Made by a program: the position numbers and the translations under genes. Of a stretch of 39,059 nt of DNA, positions 35,118 through 39,059 are shown in pieces (position 1 is the stretch's first letter; each line of letters opens with the position of its first letter). The stretch is from positions 1-39,059 of the forward strand of contig JAHEDH010000013.1 of the NCBI GenBank assembly GCA_024641285.1. Direction: 5' to 3'. The notes under the pieces were generated by a model that saw only the letters and a program-made list of their open reading frames with translations, did not search any database and was not told the DNA's origin. Source of the DNA: a bacterium (lineage in GTDB: Bacteria > Actinomycetota > Acidimicrobiia > Spongiisociales > ZC4RG35).

Positions 35118-35123
35118 ATTGTA
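35118..35123 (-). promoter_or_regulatory. -10 box for nuoE (cluster 2)
   Basis: TACAAT on the minus strand, one base from consensus, eight bases before the nuoE ATG. No good -35 hexamer is evident. It would allow nuoE-N to be transcribed separately from the nuoA-D part. Confidence 0.5.
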
Positions 35124-35270
35124 AGAGTCCCCGATACCGCAGTCGAAACCAGCCGCCCGTCCGATCTGCGCGACTCCCACACTCAGCGCGAGCGCAATCG
35201 GCCAGTCGACTCATCCGGATCTGACCACTGAACCTTGTGACCGACGACCTTGGGGCGCGAAGGTCGGTGC

Positions 35271-36506
35271 ATGGCTCGCCTGATCGTCGCCTGCTCAGTG
35301 CTCATCGCGCTGCTTGCGCCGATGGCGCCTGCGGTTGCGGCCAAGACGGAGACCGCCGACGAGCCGCCATCCCTCGTGCTCTTCTGGGGCGACGGTTGCC
35401 CGCATTGCGAGGCCGAACGGCAGTTCTTGGCGGGCCTGACGGCCGACTTCCCCGACCTGGAGATCATCGATTACGAGGTCTGGCACAGCGACACGAACCG
35501 CCGGATCTTCATCGACCTGCTCGCCGAGCGGGGCGAAGAGGCTTCAGGCGTCCCGACGACGCTGTTCGGGGATCGGATCTGGGTCGGATTCAGCGACTCG
35601 GTCGCCGGCGACATCGGGGACACGGTGTCGGCGGCATTCACCGGGGGTCCGACTCCGGTCGATCAGAGCGCCGTGATCGATCTGCCGCTGCTCGGCGAGT
35701 TCGACATGTCGTCCACCTCTCTGGTGGTGAGCACCGTGCTCATCGCGTTCGTCGACGGGTTCAACCCGTGTTCGCTGTGGGCACTGTCGATCCTGCTGGC
35801 GCTGGTCCTCAGGAGCGGGTCGCGACGGCGGGTGGTTGCAGTTGGCACAACGTTCCTTCTGGTCACTGCCGGCCTGTACGCGTTGTACATCGTCGGCCTG
35901 TACAGCGTCCTCGAACTGGCAGCGCACGCAACATGGATCCGGACGATCATCGCTGCGATCGCCGTCACCTTCGGCGTGATCAACGTGAAGGACTTCTTCG
36001 CTTTCAAGCGTGGCCCGAGCCTGACGATCTCCGAGAAGGCGAAGCCCGCGCTCTACCGACGGATGCGTTCAGTGGCCGACGACCGACCGGTCCAAGGGGT
36101 GCTGGCCGGCACGGTTGTGCTCGCCACCGGGGTCTCGCTGCTCGAGACCCCGTGCACCGCCGGATACCCGTTGCTGTGGACCGACCTCGTCACGAGACAG
36201 GGCGTCGGCACCTCGGCTGCCGTCGCCCTGTTCGGTCTCTACATGGCGGTGTTCCTCCTCGACGAGTTCGCCGTGTTCGGGACCGCAGTCGTGGCGATGC
36301 GGGCAGCCAAGCTCGAGGAACGCCACGGGCGCGCCCTCAAGCTGGTGAGCGGCACCCTGATGATCGTTCTGGCGGCGGTGTTGATCTTCGCCCCGGACCT
36401 CATGCAGAACCTGGTCGGCGTCATCCTGACCTTCGGCATCGCCGCAGCCATGTCAGCAATCATCCTCGCCATCGAACGCCGCCAGCCTGTCCGCAGCTCG
36501 CGTTAG
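35271..36506 (+). CDS. Thioredoxin-like domain fused to a CcdA/DsbD-type membrane domain
   Basis: 411 residues. Signal peptide to about residue 24 (AVAA), then a periplasm-facing thioredoxin or glutaredoxin-like domain with CPHC (Cys43, Cys46) and a GVPTTLFG cis-proline loop, then six membrane helices of the CcdA family with VDGFNPCSLWAL (Cys167) and LLETPCTAGYPLLW (Cys295). The membrane cysteine pair would carry electrons from cytosolic thioredoxin to the outer domain, reducing exported thiols. The ATG at 35271 is chosen over TTG 35250. It is divergent from nuoE, and no cytochrome c genes are near. Confidence 0.87.
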   Translation: MARLIVACSVLIALLAPMAPAVAAKTETADEPPSLVLFWGDGCPHCEAERQFLAGLTADFPDLEIIDYEVWHSDTNRRIFIDLLAERGEEASGVPTTLFGDRIWVGFSDSVAGDIGDTVSAAFTGGPTPVDQSAVIDLPLLGEFDMSSTSLVVSTVLIAFVDGFNPCSLWALSILLALVLRSGSRRRVVAVGTTFLLVTAGLYALYIVGLYSVLELAAHATWIRTIIAAIAVTFGVINVKDFFAFKRGPSLTISEKAKPALYRRMRSVADDRPVQGVLAGTVVLATGVSLLETPCTAGYPLLWTDLVTRQGVGTSAAVALFGLYMAVFLLDEFAVFGTAVVAMRAAKLEERHGRALKLVSGTLMIVLAAVLIFAPDLMQNLVGVILTFGIAAAMSAIILAIERRQPVRSSR

Positions 36507-36509
36507 CGC

Positions 36510-36793
36510 TGTCTCCCACGCAGAGGGGCGCTCCACTCCTGGGGACACCAAAGCCGCGTTGGTGTTGTCCCCCACGAAGTGGGGGACAGGTCCCTGCAAG
36601 GCGAGGAACGAGCCTTGGAGGTAGTGAGGACTGCACCCACCGCAAACACGCAGACACGTGGGGACTGTCATCGCGTGGCTTCCCCCTACCTCCCGTCCTC
36701 GTTCCTCAGACGGCAGGAACCTTCCCCCCTCGCTTTGCTCCGGGGGACACCAAAGCCGCGTTGGTGTTGTCCCCCACGAAGTGGGGGAAGGTC
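36510..36793. repeat. Tandem array of hairpin elements after the thiol-redox gene
   Basis: A deleted 38-bp copy (36510-36547), an 18-bp spacer, a full 184-bp copy (36566-36749), the same spacer CCAAAGCCGCGTTGGTGT (36750-36767), then the start of a third copy (36768-36793) broken by the IS. The 46-bp stretches 36541-36586 and 36743-36788 are identical direct repeats 202 bp apart. Hairpin arms AAGGC/GCCTT (36598-36602, 36612-36616) enclose the conserved loop. This covers nearly all of the 362-bp gap before the transposase gene. Confidence 0.88.
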
Positions 36794-36796
36794 GGT

Positions 36797-36869
36797 TGTC
36801 TCCATTGGTGGTTGCAACAAACCGGCTTGAATGCCGGGTGTTCAAGTCGTCAACACACCAATGGAGACA
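36797..36869 (+). promoter_or_regulatory. Inverted repeat covering the transposase ribosome site
   Basis: TGTCTCCATTGGTG (36797-36810) and CACCAATGGAGACA (36856-36869) are perfect 14-bp complements. The second arm holds the GGAG ribosome site (36863-36866) for the ATG at 36875. A transcript entering from outside would fold and hide it, as in IS10 and IS50. Between the arms, CCGGC/GCCGG and CTTGAA/TTCAAG form competing smaller stems. Confidence 0.6.
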
Positions 36870-36874
36870 TGGGA

Positions 36875-37852
36875 ATGGTATCTCGATTGACACGCGCCGA
36901 ACGCGAAGCGATCACGGTTGGGATCGAGAATGGAGACACTGACGCTGTGATCGGTCGCCGGATCGGGAGGCATCGTTCAACGGTGGGCCGGGAGATCGGT
37001 CGATGTGGCGGCCGGGGTGTCTACAACGCTGGGTGGGCGACGATAACGGCAGCCGAACGGGCGGAACGTCCCAAACCGTTCAAGCTGGTTTCTGATCCCG
37101 AACTGGCCTTGGAGGTCACCGAACTGTTGGGCAAGAAGTATTCCCCGCAGGTGATCTCGGTGGTGTTGGCGCGTCAACACCGGTTTGTGTCCGCCGAGAC
37201 GATCTATCAGGCGTGTTATCGGCCGGGTCGCGGTCTCGATCCCGACGCTTGGAAGAAGTTGGCTCGGCAACGACAGAAACGTAAACACGCCGGCCGTAGA
37301 TGGGGTTTCGCGTCGGGAAACCCGTTGGGGAAACCACGATCGATTCATCAGCGGCATCAGCTGTCGTTTCTGCGGGTCCAGACCGGTCATCTCGAGGGAG
37401 ACCTGATCGTGGGAGCCAACAACCAGTCGGCGGTGATCACCATCTGCGAACGGGTCTCACGGTTCACCTGGCTCCAACAACTCCCCGACGGATACAAGAC
37501 CGAACCAGTCGCCATGGCGTTGATCGAAGTGTTGGAACGGATCCCCGTGCAGATGAGACGCACACTCACCTGGGATCAGGGGCGAGAGATGAAGTATTGG
37601 GCCGAGGTGGAATCGGTGACCGGCACCTCGATCTTCTTTTGTGACCCTCACTCACCATGGCAGCGTCCCACGAGCGAGAACACCAACGGGATCCTGCGAC
37701 GTTGGCTCCCCAAAGGCACCCGGCTCGACATCCACGACCAAACCGAACTCGACCGTATCGGAGACCTCATCAACCACATGCCCCGTCGACTCTTCGGCTG
37801 GGACACCGCCAACGACGTCTATCTTCGACACCTCGTTGCAACCACCACTTGA
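36875..37852 (+). CDS. IS30-family transposase
   Basis: 325 residues. N-terminal helix-turn-helix (about residues 5-45: LTRAEREAITVGIENG through HRSTVGREIG), a basic middle, then the RNase-H-like catalytic core with Asp176 (GHLEGDLIVG), Asp234 (LTWDQGREM) and Glu268 (TSENTNGILRRW), a DD(33)E spacing as in IS30. The reading frame is intact, so it may be active. The ATG at 36875 has GGAG eight bases upstream; ATG 36869 is an alternative. The C-terminus runs into the right inverted repeat. Confidence 0.95.
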   Translation: MVSRLTRAEREAITVGIENGDTDAVIGRRIGRHRSTVGREIGRCGGRGVYNAGWATITAAERAERPKPFKLVSDPELALEVTELLGKKYSPQVISVVLARQHRFVSAETIYQACYRPGRGLDPDAWKKLARQRQKRKHAGRRWGFASGNPLGKPRSIHQRHQLSFLRVQTGHLEGDLIVGANNQSAVITICERVSRFTWLQQLPDGYKTEPVAMALIEVLERIPVQMRRTLTWDQGREMKYWAEVESVTGTSIFFCDPHSPWQRPTSENTNGILRRWLPKGTRLDIHDQTELDRIGDLINHMPRRLFGWDTANDVYLRHLVATTT

Positions 37853-37859
37853 CGACGCC

Positions 37860-37956
37860 GTCCCTGCCGTCCGAGGGACGAGGACGGGAGGTAAGGGGTT
37901 CTGCACCTTCTGCGAGCAGGCCGGCCCCTTCCCCGCTCGCTTCGCTCCGCGGGACA
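37860..37956. repeat. Distal part of the IS-split hairpin element
   Basis: Starts with the target duplication in GTCCCTGC. Arms CGTCC (37868-37872) and GGACG (37882-37886) enclose GAGGGACGAG, then GGAGGTAA. It ends in a hairpin TCCCCGCTCGCTTCGCTCCG with GCGGGACA at 37949-37956. With the part at 36768 it makes a shortened copy of about 120 bp without the IS. It lies four bases after the nuoD stop on the opposite strand and may act as a terminator. Confidence 0.8.
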
Positions 37957-37960
37957 ACGG

Positions 37961-39059
37961 TCAGCGGTCGACGTCGCCCATGACGGGGTCGAGGGAGGCG
38001 ATCGTGGCGACGGTGTCGGCGATGAGTGAGTCCGACATCATGATCGGGAGTGCTTGGAGGTTGTTGAACGAGGGCGCCCTCGTGTGCATCCGCCACGGCT
38101 TGGCGCCGCCGTCGCTGACGAGGTAGCAACCGAGCTCACCACGAGGGGACTCGATCGCCACGTAGGTCTCCCCCGCCGGAACGCTGAAGCCCTCGGTGAA
38201 GATCTTGAAGTGGTGGATCAATGCCTCCATCGACTCGTCGATCCGACCACGTGGAGGCGGAGTGATCTTACGATCATCGATTCGATAGTCGCCTTTGGGC
38301 ATCCGCTCCATCGCCTGCTCGACGATGCGCATCGACTGCTTCACCTCTTCGACCCTGATCCGGTAGCGGTCATAGACGTCGCCGCGCGTCCCGGTCGGGA
38401 CGTCGAACTCGTATTCATCGATCCCCGAGTACGGGAACGCTTTCCGAAGATCCCACTCGACGCCGGTCGAGCGGAGAGTCGGCCCGGTGATCCCGTACGC
38501 CCGGCACTCCTCGGGAGTGATCACTCCCACACCTTGGGTGCGCTCCAGCCAGATCGGATTGTACTGGAGCAGATCGTCGTACTCCGCCAGTTTCTCGGGG
38601 AGCATGTCGAGGATCTCCCGAACGTCGGCACGCCAACCCGGGGGCAGATCCACCGCGACACCACCGGGACGGATGTAGTTGTTGTTCATCCGCAGACCGG
38701 TGGTCTTCTCGAAGAAGTTGAGGATCATCTCTCTGTCGCGGAAGCCGTAGATCATCATCGAGAGGGCGCCGATGTCCATCCCGTTGGTGGCGAGCGCAAC
38801 GAGGTGAGAGGAGATGCGGTTGAGCTCGGTCATGAGGACGCGGATGACCTTCGCCCGCTCCGGGACCTCGATGCCCAACAGCTTCTCGACTGCGAGTGAG
38901 TAGCACAGCTCATTCTGGAGCGGTGCGAGGTAGTCCATGCGGGTGACGTTCGTCGGCCCCTGGAGATACGTGAGCGACTCGGCGGTCTTCTCCATGCCGG
39001 TGTGCAAGTAGCCGATGATGGGCTTGGTGCGCCGGACGATTTCACCGTCCAGCTCGACC
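37961..39059 (-). CDS. nuoD: NADH-quinone oxidoreductase subunit D, partial at the N-terminus (cluster 2)
   Basis: 365 residues visible; the frame is open at the window end, with roughly 50-60 N-terminal residues missing. Seen: the GYLHTGMEK segment near the start, RISSHLVAL, YGITGPTLRSTGVEWDLRKA, ESPRGELGCYLVSDGG and the terminal ASLDPVMGDVDR. It forms the quinone-reduction site with NuoB and NuoH. In an ordinary operon nuoE would follow; here 2.85 kb of other DNA, including two plus-strand genes, comes between. NuoA-C are expected beyond the window. Confidence 0.96.
   Translation of the reverse strand, partial: VELDGEIVRRTKPIIGYLHTGMEKTAESLTYLQGPTNVTRMDYLAPLQNELCYSLAVEKLLGIEVPERAKVIRVLMTELNRISSHLVALATNGMDIGALSMMIYGFRDREMILNFFEKTTGLRMNNNYIRPGGVAVDLPPGWRADVREILDMLPEKLAEYDDLLQYNPIWLERTQGVGVITPEECRAYGITGPTLRSTGVEWDLRKAFPYSGIDEYEFDVPTGTRGDVYDRYRIRVEEVKQSMRIVEQAMERMPKGDYRIDDRKITPPPRGRIDESMEALIHHFKIFTEGFSVPAGETYVAIESPRGELGCYLVSDGGAKPWRMHTRAPSFNNLQALPIMMSDSLIADTVATIASLDPVMGDVDR

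Larger units (their letters stand above)
36794..37859 (+). mobile_element. IS30-family insertion sequence
   Basis: 1066 bp with one transposase gene. Terminal inverted repeats of 25 bp lie at 36794-36818 and 37835-37859; the inner 13 bases, TGGTGGTTGCAAC, are exact and 18 of 25 match overall. The flanking 3 bp GTC (36791-36793 and 37860-37862) is a target duplication: removing the IS and one GTC restores the joined motif AAGGTCCCTGC found in other copies of the hairpin element. The IS therefore entered an existing element copy. Confidence 0.87.

Noticed and set aside
35237-36874. Long upstream extension of the transposase frame
   Set aside because: It overlaps the thiol-redox gene in another frame and the hairpin array; the transposase homology begins at 36875.
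1-39059. tRNA or rRNA genes
   Set aside because: I saw no cloverleaf, TTCGA-type T-loop with acceptor pairing, or rRNA signature on either strand by eye.

Overview
The window is a high-GC chromosomal segment with frequent GTG and TTG starts, several leaderless-looking genes and actinobacterial-style proteins. I read it as Actinomycetota, possibly Acidimicrobiia; the phylum is likely and the class is a guess. The main content is two separate gene clusters for respiratory complex I (NADH:quinone oxidoreductase), both on the minus strand, with metal-uptake and molybdopterin genes between them.

Region 1 (1-7794, minus) is nuoA-B-C-D-H-I-J-K-L-M, with nuoM cut by the window start. NuoD is followed directly by nuoH, so there is no room for nuoE, nuoF or nuoG; this looks like an 11-subunit enzyme without the NADH-oxidising module. 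Region 2 (7920-14000, plus) has a membrane-anchored protein of unknown function, an alkaline-phosphatase-superfamily phosphodiesterase, and an iron(III)-type ABC importer (lipoprotein, fused permease, ATPase) behind a promoter that overlaps a near-perfect palindrome. Region 3 (14095-21258) has a seven-helix membrane protein fused to a deoxyribosyltransferase-like domain, two small membrane proteins, mobA, and a minus-strand set moaA / ModE-like regulator / tupA-tupB-tupC (tungstate or molybdate uptake) with a ModE-box-like operator on the tupA -10, then a thioredoxin.

Region 4 (21247-35109, minus) is nuoE-F-G-H-I-J-K-L-M-N followed by a polymer-forming (bactofilin-like) membrane protein. Region 5 (35110-39059) shows that this second nuo cluster is split: between nuoD (partial at the window end) and nuoE lie an opposite-strand thioredoxin/CcdA fusion gene, an array of hairpin elements and an IS30-family insertion sequence. 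NuoE has its own -10 box right before its start.

Two kinds of non-coding structure stand out. First, at least a dozen intergenic spacers carry tandem repeats with a strict 7-bp period but different unit sequences, like the heptameric STRR repeats of cyanobacteria. Second, the spacers of the second nuo cluster carry copies and fragments of a roughly 180-bp MITE-like element with TGTCCCCC ends and hairpins whose arms change in a compensatory way around a conserved GAGGAACGAG loop. The IS30 element has landed inside one of these copies, leaving a 3-bp target duplication.
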